A program made the position numbers and the translations under genes. From JAFAXD01 sp963833605 (GTDB lineage Bacteria > Pseudomonadota > Alphaproteobacteria > Rhizobiales > Xanthobacteraceae), in the NCBI GenBank assembly GCA_963833605.1, contig CAWHYZ010000007.1:1-64000 (forward strand): a stretch of 64,000 nt of DNA, written 5' to 3'. The notes under the pieces are model-generated. The model searched no databases. It was not told where the DNA came from and saw only the letters and a program-made list of their open reading frames with translations. Below, in pieces: positions 9,401 through 17,724 of the stretch (position 1 is its first letter; every line of letters starts with the position of its first letter).

Positions 9401-10365
9401 CCGAACGACACAATGACGTGGCGGCCATGTGTATTGCTCACCGCGCCCTGGGCACAACTCATTTGGCGACAGGTGAATTCGCTGCTGGATTGCTCCACCT
9501 CCAGCGAGCACAGGCGCTGTATGATAGGGAGCATCACGGTTCATATCGATATCAATATGGGCAGGACATCGGGGTGGCCGCACTGTGCTATCTCGGCTGG
9601 GCCCTATGGCTTCTAGGCGATGTTGACCAGGCCTTAGCGATTGCGGCCGAAACAATCAGCAGTGCCGAAGAGCTATCGCATCCGCATACCCTGGTTTACG
9701 CAATTTGCCATGCACGAGGTTTCATGGATGTCTTTCGGCGTTCTTGTGACGATATGCAATCGTATGCCGGCTTCGCGGTCTCGCTTTGTACCGAGAACAA
9801 GTTTTCGCATTGGGTAAATTGTGCGCGGATTCTCGAGGGTTGGGCAGAAATCAATCGCGGTGCCGTGGACCAGGGTCTCCAAACTCTGCGGGCGGGTGTG
9901 GCCGGTTGGCAGGAAGGAGGAGCCCGACTGTGGCTGCCGTTTTTTCTGATGCTGGAGGCCGAAGGTTATTCCAAGGCAAATCGCCAAGACGCCGCCTTAA
10001 AGGCTATCGACGAAGCTCTCGCCGCTTGCAAATTAACCGGTGAGCGTTGGGCACTGGCTGAAGTGCTGCGCGTCAAGGCCTGCTTGCTGCAAGCAACAGG
10101 CCGTGCGGAAGCCGACCAAATTGAGGGTATTCTCGCCAAGAGCCTGGAGGTTGCGCGAACCCAACAGGCGCGTTGCTGGGAATTGCGTACTTCCTGTGAT
10201 CTCGCGCGCCTTTGGCAAAGCCGGCGTAGAGTCGGGAAGGCGTTAAAATTGCTGCAGTCAATTTATGAGCAATTCACAGAGGGCTTTGAGAGCGTGGATT
10301 TGCGAGAAGCCAGGGTGCTTCTAGACAGCCTGAAACAAACCGCTAGCCAGAAATCATTCCAGTGA
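6415..10365 (+). CDS. Multidomain regulator: OmpR-type wHTH, cyclase-like, AAA ATPase, TPR
   Basis: A 1316-aa cytoplasmic protein. Residues about 1-105 look like a response-regulator receiver, but the acidic pocket (usually DD) is AQQ and the phospho-acceptor Asp is replaced (AAIVVAGAGP), so phosphorylation is unlikely. About 125-230 is an OmpR-type winged helix (RAETALLTALIASLGRPL through VSGVGYKF). About 275-450 resembles a class III nucleotide cyclase: the second metal Asp is kept (TDEILALFGHP), but the first is lost (LSCGLAGL where LFADIVGF is usual), arguing against catalysis. About 495-760 is an AAA/STAND ATPase with Walker A GEAGIGKS. The C-terminal 450 residues are TPR-like helices. 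It is probably a DNA-binding, ATP-dependent signal integrator; the ligand is unknown. Confidence 0.85.
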   Translation: MGKVLIAAQQPALRKTVARVVTSAGYEVELADDEKQALEVAAGGDVEAAIVVAGAGPASLVQALRDKIPRTIVLRDRTEGIVGRESLGGANTFRWQDFDEQELLGQIRGKKTSLEEAGGASAPAPVIVSVETFRFDPDSRTFFDHNGREVVLTRAETALLTALIASLGRPLPRDKLRRAVVGHGAEPDDRSVDMLVGRLRRKIEPNPRAPRFIITVSGVGYKFAAGAHIQEEDKSASTSELDQRTEIGESGLDRSGPGPVAASAPAQAIALPHSEPHRRQLTALSCGLAGLRALASNLDAEDFGEILSAFQKICTTVITRWGGTVTSSVTDEILALFGHPKGHEDDAERAVHAGLELVTKVGEILSPSGKALQVRIGIATGLVLIGENQAAVGGALITAARLQNIALPNAVVVAADTRKLLGGVFAYDDAGSHELERNSEPVKTYRVTGERAVESRFAASRAGKLTQQVGRQHELQQLVALWGLSKEGKGQVALLCGEAGIGKSRLCQAFLDRINDDEHVTIRYQCSPHHTNSPFFPVISQLEQAARFEREDTSDQKLRKLEAELAKARVATLGNIPLFTTLLSIPTGGFFALPVMTPQRQRELTIAALIRQILALALTRPVVIMLKDAHWLNSSTLELFNRCIDAIKTARIFALVSFRPEFFPHWLECSHVTMLRLNRLAREQTAEIIADVAGHKALPSEVYEQIITKSDGVPLFAEELTKAVLESGLLQDAGSKYVTVGQPASLSVPTTLLGSLTARLDRLGPAKEIAQVGAAIGREFSHRLLAAVAPSSGPALEAAIAQLAALELIFVRGETSDRIYTFKHALVQDAAYDMMLRSKRRQLHGRIANALFEESPETVDAQPELIAYHLAEAGLTERAIDYLQKAGQRAIERSANTEAIGHLTHALDLLELLAESPERNRMALGSEVMLAHALIASFGYASPKTRDVLLRAKGRIDDLTDPSQRFAILYGIWASHYVGGEGAKQKDAALEFITEAERHNDVAAMCIAHRALGTTHLATGEFAAGLLHLQRAQALYDREHHGSYRYQYGQDIGVAALCYLGWALWLLGDVDQALAIAAETISSAEELSHPHTLVYAICHARGFMDVFRRSCDDMQSYAGFAVSLCTENKFSHWVNCARILEGWAEINRGAVDQGLQTLRAGVAGWQEGGARLWLPFFLMLEAEGYSKANRQDAALKAIDEALAACKLTGERWALAEVLRVKACLLQATGRAEADQIEGILAKSLEVARTQQARCWELRTSCDLARLWQSRRRVGKALKLLQSIYEQFTEGFESVDLREARVLLDSLKQTASQKSFQ

Positions 10366-10973
10366 TCGCCGACGGCGCCGTTAATAATAGGCCAATGCAG
10401 CCGTCTTAACGCAGCGCGGTCGCGTTCATCGAACTCAATGTCAACGCCCAACAACCCACTCGCGAGCCGCATAGCCGTCAGTCGATCCCCGATGGCCTAG
10501 GGGCTGGCTACAGGAAAATGCCCCCTGCTGGCCCCCCAATGAGGCTCGGCAACGTGCGCGAGCGCTGGGTGTGCATCACCTGATTGCTCCCTACCTCGGC
10601 GATGGCTGCCCACTGACGGCCCGGTCGGTCAACCTGGGAGAGCCCTGGCCAGCATCGCTGCCACCGGGGCTTTCCTTTGATGGCGACTAATTCAACGCGT
10701 TCAACTCGACTATTGCCGGTTTGCACTAGCAGAGGGGGTCGAACATCCGCGACCCGACGACAGACTGTAGAACCCGACCGAGACGTAGTCCCCTCGCGCG
10801 GGGTCTCTTCGACACAGACCGCTTGTTAACTGCCCTGATACGTCGGAGAATTTCGAGATGGGTGCAGGGCTGCGGTGCGGTCGTCAAGGCTTCACCCCCG
10901 CCGGGGAGGCATGTCAATTGAGAGCGTCATTTGGTGACGAACGTACGTCCTCCCCCAAAGAGCCAGGGCAACG
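10366..10973. other. Non-coding stretch with a gene-start fragment
   Basis: No complete gene is supported over these 608 bases. At 10,533-10,560 the sequence reads PPMRLGNVRE, matching the GPPMTLGNMRELGV start of the small-protein family seen at 32,940, 35,131 and 35,752. It is followed by unrelated DNA, so it is a truncated copy. The rest shows no domain, RNA gene or long hairpin that I can recognise. Confidence 0.45.
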
Positions 10974-11201
10974 CTACAGTTCGCCGCCCAGCGCGAGCCA
11001 GGTCAGCAACGTGGTCAATGCGACCCCAACGACTGACCAAAGACAGACGGCAAAAAGTTCATACGGGTTATCGCGGTCTTGCCATTCCGCTGTTGCGCCT
11101 GGACGCCAGGAGGAGCGGTAGTCGCGCTTCGCAATCATCGCTACCCGTTCCACTGGTGCACCCGCGCTCCAGGAGCGGTAGTCGTGCTTTGCAATCATCA
11201 T
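10974..11201 (-). CDS. Small membrane protein with an internal repeat
   Basis: A 75-aa frame starting at 11,201 with GGAGG 8 bp upstream. The motif MIAKxDYRS occurs twice (residues 2-10 and 22-30), corresponding to a 60-bp direct repeat in the DNA. A single transmembrane helix follows (about 47-70, AVCLWSVVGVALTTLLTWLA). The N-terminus is probably cytoplasmic. The duplicated start suggests that the original gene began at the second MIAKRDYRS and was lengthened by a short tandem duplication. Function unknown. Confidence 0.5.
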   Translation of the reverse strand: MMIAKHDYRSWSAGAPVERVAMIAKRDYRSSWRPGATAEWQDRDNPYELFAVCLWSVVGVALTTLLTWLALGGEL

Positions 11202-11339
11202 CACGTCGACCTCCGGCCAACTGCTATCAACACCGGTCTCCGGGGTTCGGGTGTGATGTGGCTCACAGGATGGGTCGATTTTCTTGCGGCGGATGTCGGG
11301 AGCGTTTGCGTCCTTTCCGATCGATCGCTGGCGACCTGA

Positions 11340-11500
11340 CCTGCTCAGTTCAGGCGTGATCTCGGGATGCGTTGGCCCAGTCGGCGCCCAATGCTCGGGG
11401 CCGGTGGCCGCTTGGGCGGCAGAACATCGTCCCGCTCGGTCGCAGCGGGCTTGCCCGACTTGGTACGCATACGCAACACTCAGGCTACACGGCTGAGATA
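11340..11500. repeat. Dispersed intergenic repeat, copy 1
   Basis: This stretch matches 18,990-19,130 in order: TTCAGGCGYGAT, then GATGCTCGG-like, then GGTGGCCGC.TGG.CGGCA, then CTTGGTACGCATRCGCAACRCTC. Spacing between blocks is similar, so both copies descend from one unit of about 140-160 bp. No protein is conserved between them. Function unknown. Confidence 0.4.
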
Positions 11501-11534
11501 GTGCCACGTCTTGCGAGTTAAGATACGCTCCGGC

Positions 11535-11594
11535 CATGGGTCCCAACCGCCGAGCACAGGAACGAGAGCGCGCCGCCGCACAGGGTGCGGAGTA
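11535..11594 (+). pseudogene. Fragment of the MGPNRRAQERE small gene
   Basis: The sequence encodes MGPNRRAQERERAAAQGAE and then stops. The first 15 residues are identical to the start of the minus-strand gene at 34,534-34,836. The rest of that gene (Ala-rich helix and Cys motif) is missing, so only the 5' end was copied or retained. Confidence 0.6.
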
Positions 11595-11749
11595 GAAGCG
11601 TACCCGGTCGCAATTGAGGCGAACTGGCCGGTTTTGAATGAGCGATATTGAACAGTTTTAAGTTTCTTTCCCGCGCACTGTGTAAGTGGGGCGGGTTTTG
11701 ATCGGGTTCGAGGGGGGGCTGACGCCAAGATAAAAAAGGAGCATCAAGA

Positions 11750-11863
11750 ATGAGCACGATGTTCGAGCTGCGCGCTCAGCGTCTCAACTCCGAGAAGCCG
11801 GGGCGGCCGTCTCCCGAGAGACAAAGTTTGGAAGCCGAAGGCCGCAACTTTTGCCTACCATAA
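11750..11863 (+). CDS. Short ORF with good ribosome binding site
   Basis: A 37-aa frame (MSTMFELRAQRL through GRNFCLP). AGGAG sits 9 bp before the ATG, better than most sites nearby. The peptide is charged with no membrane segment. It lies 59 bp upstream of the RTX protein gene and may be a leader peptide or chance. No family recognised. Confidence 0.3.
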   Translation: MSTMFELRAQRLNSEKPGRPSPERQSLEAEGRNFCLP

Positions 11864-11922
11864 TGATGACGTTCTAGCTGGAACGCTTTGGTCTGGTCCG
11901 AACGAGAAAAAATGGAGTGAAC

Positions 11923-12912
11923 ATGGCGAAATATGATCTTACCCAAGCTCACGATCTCCTAGTGGCGGGTAACGGGCGCGAATTTCTCTTTGGCGGCGAA
12001 GGTGCCGACACCCTGCCGGGCGGCGGCCACGGCGCTGAAACCGTGTTTGGCGGCGAGGGTAACGATCTCCTGGTGGCGGGTATCGGGCGCGAATTTCTCT
12101 TTGGCGGCGAAGGTGCCGACACCCTGGTCGGCGGCCACGGCGCTGCTACCTTGGATGGCGGCGCCGGTAACGATCTCCTGGTGGCGGGTAACGGGCACGA
12201 ATTTCTCTTTGGCGGCGAAGGTGCCGACACCGTGCTGGGCGGCCACGGCGCTGAAACGGTGTTTGGCGGCGCCGGTAACGATCTCCTGGTGGCGGGTATC
12301 GGGCGCGAATTTCTCTTTGGCGGCGAAGGTGCCGACACCGTGGTCGGCGGCCAAGGTGCTGCTACCTTGGATGGCGGCGCCGGTAACGATCTCCTGGTGG
12401 CGGGTATCGGGCGCGAATTTCTCTTTGGCGGCGAAGGTGCCGACACCGTGGTCGGCGGCCAAGGTGCTGCTACCTTGGATGGCGGCGCCGGTAACGATCT
12501 CCTGGTGGCGGGTATCGGGCGCGAATTTCTCTTTGGCGGCGAAGGTGACGACATCCTGGTCGGCCTCGGCGCTGCTACCGTGTCTGGCGGCGAGGGTAAC
12601 GATCTCCTGACGGCGGGTATCGGCCAGCTTGACGGCGACGGTGTCGACACCGTGCTGGGCAGCCACGGCGCTGCTACCTTGTTTGGCGGCGCTGGTAATG
12701 ATCTGTTTATCGCGGGCAGCGGCAAAGAGATAATTGACGGCGGAAGTGGCGCAGACACCCTCGATTTCGCTGACAGGAACTTGGCCGACGCAAAAATATC
12801 AACCAATGAACATACCGGCGTTACGACGATCGCGTTCCATGGTGGTCAGACGGTCAAAGTCGAAGACGTGGAAACCGTCGTCTTCCACGATCAGATCATT
12901 CCCCTGCCGTAG
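11923..12912 (+). CDS. RTX-type glycine-rich repeat protein
   Basis: A 329-aa protein made almost entirely of RTX nonapeptides (GGxGxDxLx), which bind calcium and fold into a beta-roll after export, typically by a type I secretion system through an uncleaved C-terminal signal. The ATG at 11,923 is preferred over the GTG at 11,917 because GGAG lies 5 bp before it. Repeats come in a 36-residue unit (GNDLLVAGIGREFLFGGEGA and about 16 more residues) about seven times. The last about 65 residues are non-repetitive (DTLDFADRNLADAKIS through FHDQIIPLP), a plausible secretion signal. No ABC exporter or HlyD-like gene is in the window. Confidence 0.85.
   Translation: MAKYDLTQAHDLLVAGNGREFLFGGEGADTLPGGGHGAETVFGGEGNDLLVAGIGREFLFGGEGADTLVGGHGAATLDGGAGNDLLVAGNGHEFLFGGEGADTVLGGHGAETVFGGAGNDLLVAGIGREFLFGGEGADTVVGGQGAATLDGGAGNDLLVAGIGREFLFGGEGADTVVGGQGAATLDGGAGNDLLVAGIGREFLFGGEGDDILVGLGAATVSGGEGNDLLTAGIGQLDGDGVDTVLGSHGAATLFGGAGNDLFIAGSGKEIIDGGSGADTLDFADRNLADAKISTNEHTGVTTIAFHGGQTVKVEDVETVVFHDQIIPLP
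11953..12700 (+). repeat. 108-bp tandem repeats in the RTX gene
   Basis: The anchor AACGATCTCCTG recurs at 12,061, 12,169, 12,277, 12,385 and 12,493, exactly 108 bp apart, then at 12,598. The units at 12,277-12,384 and 12,385-12,492 are identical over all 108 bases. Such identity shows very recent expansion, and unit number probably varies between strains. Confidence 0.9.
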
Positions 12913-12944
12913 GGGAATTGCGATTGAGCCACTGAGTGCGCGAC

Positions 12945-13291
12945 ATAAATCGGCGCGCGTTCATCGCGGCTCTAGGCGGCGCGGCGTGGCCGGGGATGGC
13001 GCGCGCGCAACAGCCGGCCATGCCGGTTGTAGCCTATTTGGGAAGCAGGCTTCGTTGATGGCCAGAACGCAAGCGTCTCCCGACTCAGTCCGCCAAGCTG
13101 GTGTCTATGTCGGCTGCATCCTCAAGGGCGAAAAGCCGGGAGACCTTCCGGTACTGCAGCCAACGGAGTTCAATCTGGTTATCAACCTCAAGACCGCGAA
13201 GGCGCAACCGCTTGGCGACCTCGGAAAGGACCATGACCCCAGCGAAGGCATCAACGCTATCATGTTGAGACTGCCAGTGATACCTGACTGA
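12945..13291 (+). pseudogene. ABC substrate-binding protein, internally deleted remnant
   Basis: The 5' part (12,951-13,056) encodes RRAFIAALGGAAWPGMARA and PAMPVVAYLGS, the export signal and first strand of the ABC_sub_bind family. About 40 bp on, in another frame, the C-terminal end of the same family follows: VYVGCILKGEKPGDLP, VLQPTEFNLVINLKTAKA. Some 230 residues in between are missing. It is therefore a deletion remnant with no function. The frame after 13,200 runs into unrelated sequence and stops at 13,289-13,291. Confidence 0.75.
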
Positions 13292-13500
13292 ACCAATGCG
13301 GAGCTGGCTATTACATGCCAGCCGCGCTCGCCCCGTCTTCACAACCCCGGCCAGCTCCGACGGGGAGAGCGCTATCGCCTGACCAAGGAGTTAGCTAAAA
13401 AAGGATCTTGACCACAAACCGCAATTAAGGGGCCGATTGACATAGGCGAAGCTCGAGTTACACCGGCCGATGTGATCTCCGTGACCATTTTGTCACAGAA

Positions 13501-15206
13501 TCAGGCCAATTCTGGGTGCCTCTCCAGAAGTGCGCGCGTCAACGCGACGCCATTTTCGCACAAGTTGCGATACCAGGCCTCACGAACGGTCACCTGCGTG
13601 CTCATCATATGCCGGTCTCGCGCGTCGCGCCACGCCGCCTCCGCAAGACGCGATCGTTCAGTGGGATTCGCGACGAGCCGCAGTAGAAGCCGGGTCCAGT
13701 CGTCCGCAGTGCGGGCAATGATCCCGGTTTCGCCGTCGCGGATCACGTCGGCGTAGATAGTGGGTGAGGCTACGCACACTGCGCCCCGGCTCGCGCACTC
13801 CAGGTACTTCAGCGGGCTCTTGTACTTTTCGGATTCTGCACCGACGATCGGCAGAACTGCGATGTCAGAGGTCGCAAGCAGATCGAGGTAATCCTTGTAA
13901 CGCAGCAGAGGCAGGAAGGCGCGCCGTGGTGTCTCCAGCGATGCAAAAAGGTCTTCGTCAGAGACGATCACGATGTCGACTCTTGAATTTGCAGTCGCTG
14001 CCGCATCGAGGGCCTTTGCCACCAGCCCAGCGACTCCTTTCCGGTTGAGCGCAGCATAGACGATGCGCACGCGCTCGCCGCTCCGCTTGGTCAGCTGCGG
14101 GAGGTCGAGCAGCGCGTTGGCGAATACTGCCACGGTCGGGTTATGGACTTGGAAGGCGTCGGCGAGACGCGGCGTCGAAACCTGGCAGGCGTGGACGCTG
14201 GAAATGGACAGCCAGGGATTGATGTCCCATATCGCTTTCGAGTGCGCGGGCAACAGGTCGGGGTGGTCGTCCCACTCCGCCACAAGCAGCCATCCGTTCG
14301 CGATCAGGGCGCGGGCGAAGGCAAACCAAGCTTCCCTATCAGGCCACATTCCACGCTGAATCACGAGGACGCGGGGCTGCTGGGTTAACGGTTTCCGGAG
14401 GCGCAAATAACCGGTGTTTGATGTCGACACAACATCCGGAAGCGTCGCGAGAGCGGCAATCGCCGCACCCATGCGAGCCTCAGAGAACCTTTCGGCCATG
14501 ATCCACTGATGTACGGTGAGCAGCGACCTCAGCGGCGGCTTTTGAGCCACGAACACATATTGCAGAGCCTGCATGCGTGCGTGCGCTTCGGCGGGATCAA
14601 TCCGAAGTTGGCGCAGTGCGGGTTCGACCACAGCGAGGAACCGCTCCTGCTGCGTTGGGTCCAACGGTACGTTGCGCGGCATCAACTTGCGCACAGTGAG
14701 GCCCGCTTCCGCGAGCATCGCGCGTGCGCTGTCCAGGGTGAAGAAGCGTAGGTGCGTGCGGTCGAGGGGGCCGCTGTCCGTGTACGTCCACTCTCCCGCC
14801 ATCAGGGAAGAAATGACCGACCAATGCCCAACGTTGGGGATGCAGGCGATAACCGTTCCATCCGGCGCGAGCCGCTTCACAAGCCGACGCAACACGGTGA
14901 GCGGGTCGCGCAGATGCTCGAGCACATCGCCGAATACCAAGACGTTCGGAACCGGCAGTTCGTTTTAGGAAGGTGTCAAGGACTAAGTCATCGAGCGTCT
15001 CAATATCGGCGCACAGCACGATGTCCAAGACACTCCGCGCCGACTGAGCGGCATCTGGAACGACCTCGATCGCCGACCAGAGCCCGTACGGGTTACGGCG
15101 CTTCCAAGCTGCTACCAAGTGACCCGGCGCCGCACCCCATCTCCAAAACATGCGCGGCCGAGACTGGGACCGAGGCGAGCAACTCCGGGTTGACGATCTC
15201 ATGAAC
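13501..15206 (-). pseudogene. Methyltransferase-glycosyltransferase fusion, frameshifted
   Basis: Read from the right, the N-terminal part is a class I SAM-dependent methyltransferase (VLEMGCGAGHLV motif I, then NVLVFGDVLEHLRDPL and PNVGHWSV). It is followed by a glycosyltransferase-like region (about the last 270 residues, with KSPLKYLECASRGAVCVASP near the end), as in surface-polysaccharide enzymes. The clean frame 13,501-14,940 is 479 aa but lacks the start of the methyltransferase. Upstream coding continues in two other frames: an extra T at 14,964-14,967 (TTTT, against TTT in the duplicate at about 15,675) and an indel near 15,115. The first residues are present only in the duplicate, so this copy is 5' truncated. 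Confidence 0.75.
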
Positions 15207-15907
15207 TTGCGGCGGCGGTTCCCTGCCCGAATAGGAGTTCGATGTAACCGGCACGCTGGGCCACGAACACATATTGCAGAGCCTGCATGCGTGCGCGCGC
15301 TTCGGCAGGATCAATCCGAAGTTGGCGCAGTGCGGGTTCGACCACCAGCAAGGAACCGCTCCTGCTGCGTTGGGTCCAACGGTACGTTGCGCGGCATCAA
15401 CTTGCGCACAGTGAGGCCCGCCTCCGCGAGCATCGCGCGTGCGCTGTCCAGGGTGAAGAAGCGTAAGTGCGTGCGGTCGAGGAGGCCGCTGTCCGTGTAC
15501 GTCCACTCTCCCGCCATCAGGGAAGAAATGACCGACCAATGCCCAACGTTGGGGATGCAGGCGATAACCGTTCCATCCGGCGCGAGCCGCTTCACAAGCC
15601 GACGCAACACGGTGAGCGGGTCGCGCAGATGCTCGAGCACATCGCCGAATACCAAGACGTTTGGAACCGGCAGTTCGTTTAGGAAGGTGTCAAGGACTAA
15701 GTCATCGAGCGTCTCAATATCGGCGCACAGCACGACGTCCAAGACACTCCGCGCCGACTGAGCGGCATCTGGAACGACCTCGATCGCCGACCAGAGCCCG
15801 TACGGGTTACGGCGCTTCCAGCTGCTCCAAGTGACCCGGCGCCGCACCCCATCTCCAAAACATGCGCGGCCGAGACTGGGACCGAGGCGAGCAACTCCGG
15901 ATTGACG
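14546..15907. repeat. Tandem duplication of about 650 bp inside the fusion gene
   Basis: 14,546-15,195 and 15,260-15,907 are near-identical direct repeats (I see roughly 3% differences, including several single-base indels), separated by a 64-bp unrelated spacer. The duplicated part covers the methyltransferase domain. The differences argue against a pure assembly echo, although a noisy assembly could also produce it. Confidence 0.85.
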
Positions 15908-15942
15908 CTGCCATAATATTTCTTGCGAGCCCGGTCGTCCAT
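15260..15942 (-). pseudogene. Duplicated 5' part of the methyltransferase gene
   Basis: This second copy holds the genuine start: ATG at 15,942, MDDRARKKYYGSVNPELLAS, then VPVSAAHVLEMGCGAGSLG. The frame slips near 15,830 and resumes as RRNPYGLWSAIEVVPDAAQ through VLVFGDVLEHLRDPL, so the methyltransferase is readable to about 15,350. It is then broken at the duplication border (QQERFLAGGRTRT) and the glycosyltransferase half is missing. The original gene would run from 15,942 through the deleted segment into 14,546-13,501. Confidence 0.7.
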
Positions 15943-16013
15943 GGCGGCTTCCTGTCCGGATGCCGGTTACCACGCTGAGGTGGAAGCAGCAAGCAGCCGC
16001 GGTTCTGAACGTA

Positions 16014-16231
16014 CACCTCTGCTGGGCGTGCACTGGCCGGGTGTGACGAGAGCAGCGGCTGCACTGCAAAGACGCGGCCTGATCCGGTACAAATATGGCC
16101 GAGTCACGATCCTGGACCACGACGGTCTGCGAAAACTCTCGTGCGAATGCTATCGCATTACCAAGATGGAGTTTGATCGTCTACTCGGCGATGCAACGAC
16201 TGTTTCAGGCCACAGAATCGGCGCCGCGTAG
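16014..16231 (+). pseudogene. Crp/Fnr-family regulator, C-terminal fragment
   Basis: The frame encodes LGVHWPGVTRAAAALQRRG, LIRYKYGRVTILDHDGLRKL, SCECYRITKMEFDRLLG and a stop. That is the helix-turn-helix and tail of Crp/Fnr-type regulators, in which SCECYR is a hallmark of the Rhizobiales branch. The whole effector-binding domain is missing and no start codon fits, so it is a fragment. Confidence 0.75.
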
Positions 16232-16302
16232 CTCTAAGCTGATAGATCTGATTTTCCGGGTCGCGACTTTAAGAGTTCAATGAACCAACGGGGATCGCAC
16301 TT

Positions 16303-16446
16303 ATGAAAGCTCAACATGCCTTACCAGCGACAATCGGTCTGCTCTCTGCGGCGCTGCTATATTTTCCGCCTTCTTCTGCAACCGCGCACCAAAGGTGGGA
16401 ACTGAAGGATTGGGCCAACTGGCAAAAGAGTATATCGCGCCGCTAG
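16303..16446 (+). CDS. Possible small exported peptide
   Basis: A 47-aa frame with a signal-peptide-like N-terminus: MKAQHALPATIGLLSAALLY, then FPPSSATA as a possible cleavage site. A short Trp-rich mature part (WELKDWANWQKS) follows. The upstream ribosome binding site is weak (GGGG 13 bp before the ATG). It could be the start of a truncated exported gene. No family recognised. Confidence 0.3.
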   Translation: MKAQHALPATIGLLSAALLYFPPSSATAHQRWELKDWANWQKSISRR

Positions 16447-16728
16447 TTAGATCCGTAACAAGTTGGGCCGACAAGGGCATCGTGGAAAGTAGATGGTAGA
16501 TGATTGTATCCACATCGATGCAAGGCCCGTCGAAATGAGGTTACCTGAAGGCCACGCGCTTTGCCGGAAGCCCCGCTCGTCTTGCATCCGTCGCGCTTGG
16601 TTGACGATGTGTATCGCCAAAGTTCAGAACCATGCATTCTGATCTGGATCGGCTCTTGGCGCGATAACGAACGAGCGCGGGCTGCGCAGTTGCCGAGCGT
16701 CTACGGTAGAGGCAGCGAAGGTCCTACT

Positions 16729-17058
16729 TCACACCAAGTCCCAGTGGTGGGTTACGACGTGTTGGTGGGGATCGGCCCATGGCACGGCGCCCTCAGATTG
16801 AATATATGCGCCGTTCATGTCCCATGAGTAAAAGTAGCCCGCGTCATTGCGAAACAGGATGTCGTCCTTGCCGTCGCCGTTAAGGTCACCGATTTCCGCC
16901 GGATGCCAAGTCGCAGCGCCTGCGATACCGACCGCACCCTGAGCCTTGATGTCAGCAGTCTTTGATCCGTCGTTGTGCTGGGTAATGGTTACGTTCATCA
17001 GATAGACCCAGACCGCACCATTGTCGGGTGTGTTACTGACGTTACGGATCGCAATGTA
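16729..17058 (-). pseudogene. FG-GAP C-terminal module, partial copy
   Basis: The minus strand encodes IAIRNVSNTPDNGAVWVYLM, then GDLNGDGKDDILFRNDAGY and the end VVTHHWDLV with its stop at 16,729. It matches the C-terminal about 105 residues of the proteins ending at 23,727 and 31,404, and similarity continues about 15 bp past the stop. The left of the protein is cut at about 17,058, where sequence jumps into a deleted copy of the 19,252 gene. It has no start and cannot be expressed alone. Confidence 0.85.
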
Positions 17059-17071
17059 CAAAACGGCGGCG

Positions 17072-17294
17072 TGGTCGCCCACAGGGCTCGATCACGATCG
17101 CAGACCGCTCACAGCGCTATTCGGTCGATGACCAACTGGAGGCTTCTGACCGCATCATGGCGTACGCTTTCGGCAAGCCACCACAGGCGATTGAGGGACA
17201 TTTCACTGAGGCGAAGAAACAGATCCTCGAAGTTCGGTGGATGGAGCCAGACCCCAACGACCGCTCGAAATACATCGCGCCCGAGCCTGACTGA
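17072..17294 (+). pseudogene. Internally deleted copy of the 19,252 gene
   Basis: The frame encodes GSITIADRS, then jumps to QLEASDRIMAYAFGKPPQA and continues to YIAPEPD and the stop. It matches the gene at 19,252-19,617 except that about 30 codons in the middle are missing or replaced, and the first about 22 codons and start are gone. Confidence 0.75.
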
Positions 17295-17392
17295 CGGACG
17301 GCGCGGACGTGATGGTCGCGTAACTATCGCGGGGATCACGTCCGTCTGCCCGCCGCGCGGTCGCCCCACGCGCCGTTCGCAAAGCTCGCAAT
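17148..17392. repeat. Direct repeat with palindrome, copy A
   Basis: Nearly identical to 19,472-19,709. It spans the 3' end of the DUF5681-like gene and about 100 bp downstream. The downstream part contains a perfect 10-bp inverted repeat CGGACGTGAT/ATCACGTCCG (17,304-17,313 and 17,335-17,344), a stem with a 21-base loop and no T tract. Confidence 0.8.
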
Positions 17393-17457
17393 ACAGGGGC
17401 TCGCACTGCGACGAGTGAGGCGGTAACCTTGCCCACGCCGCAACTGGGCATTCTGGA

Positions 17458-17643
17458 ATGCCGTCCAAAGCAGAAGACTATCGGCGACAAGCCGAGGAAT
17501 GTTTCGTGAGAGCGAAAAGGGCACGCAGTCCTGCGGCTAAGGCCCGATACATTGAATTGATGTGTCAGTGGTTAGCCCTCGCCAAGCAGATCGAGCTCGA
17601 AGAAAAAGCTGAGGACGCGCCCGCCCGTCGACGACGCGGATAG
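17458..17643 (+). CDS. Small conserved hypothetical protein
   Basis: A 61-aa, highly charged, helical protein: YRRQAEECFVRAKRA, then ARYIELMCQWLALAKQIELE. The pattern (RxxAEEC, then a region of Met/Leu-Ala-Lys) is a common small-protein family in Bradyrhizobium-type genomes, usually near mobile DNA; role unknown. The C-terminus is a basic ARRRRG tail. The ATG at 17,458 has no strong Shine-Dalgarno sequence. Confidence 0.6.
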   Translation: MPSKAEDYRRQAEECFVRAKRARSPAAKARYIELMCQWLALAKQIELEEKAEDAPARRRRG

Positions 17644-17724
17644 CTTCGCTATGGACCCGAACCGCGATGTTGACGGCGGAGCGGCCGTGATTGCTATGTA
17701 ACGCCATGCTCTGGCGCTCTACCG

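Noticed and set aside
10508..10917. Several short ORFs after the large regulator
   Set aside because: No start signals, no domains, and low-complexity Arg/Pro/Gly composition typical of chance frames in GC-rich DNA.
11949..12806. Long open frames on the minus strand across the RTX gene
   Set aside because: They are produced by the 108-bp repeat; composition is Pro/Ser low-complexity, and the plus strand has the start signal and RTX motifs.
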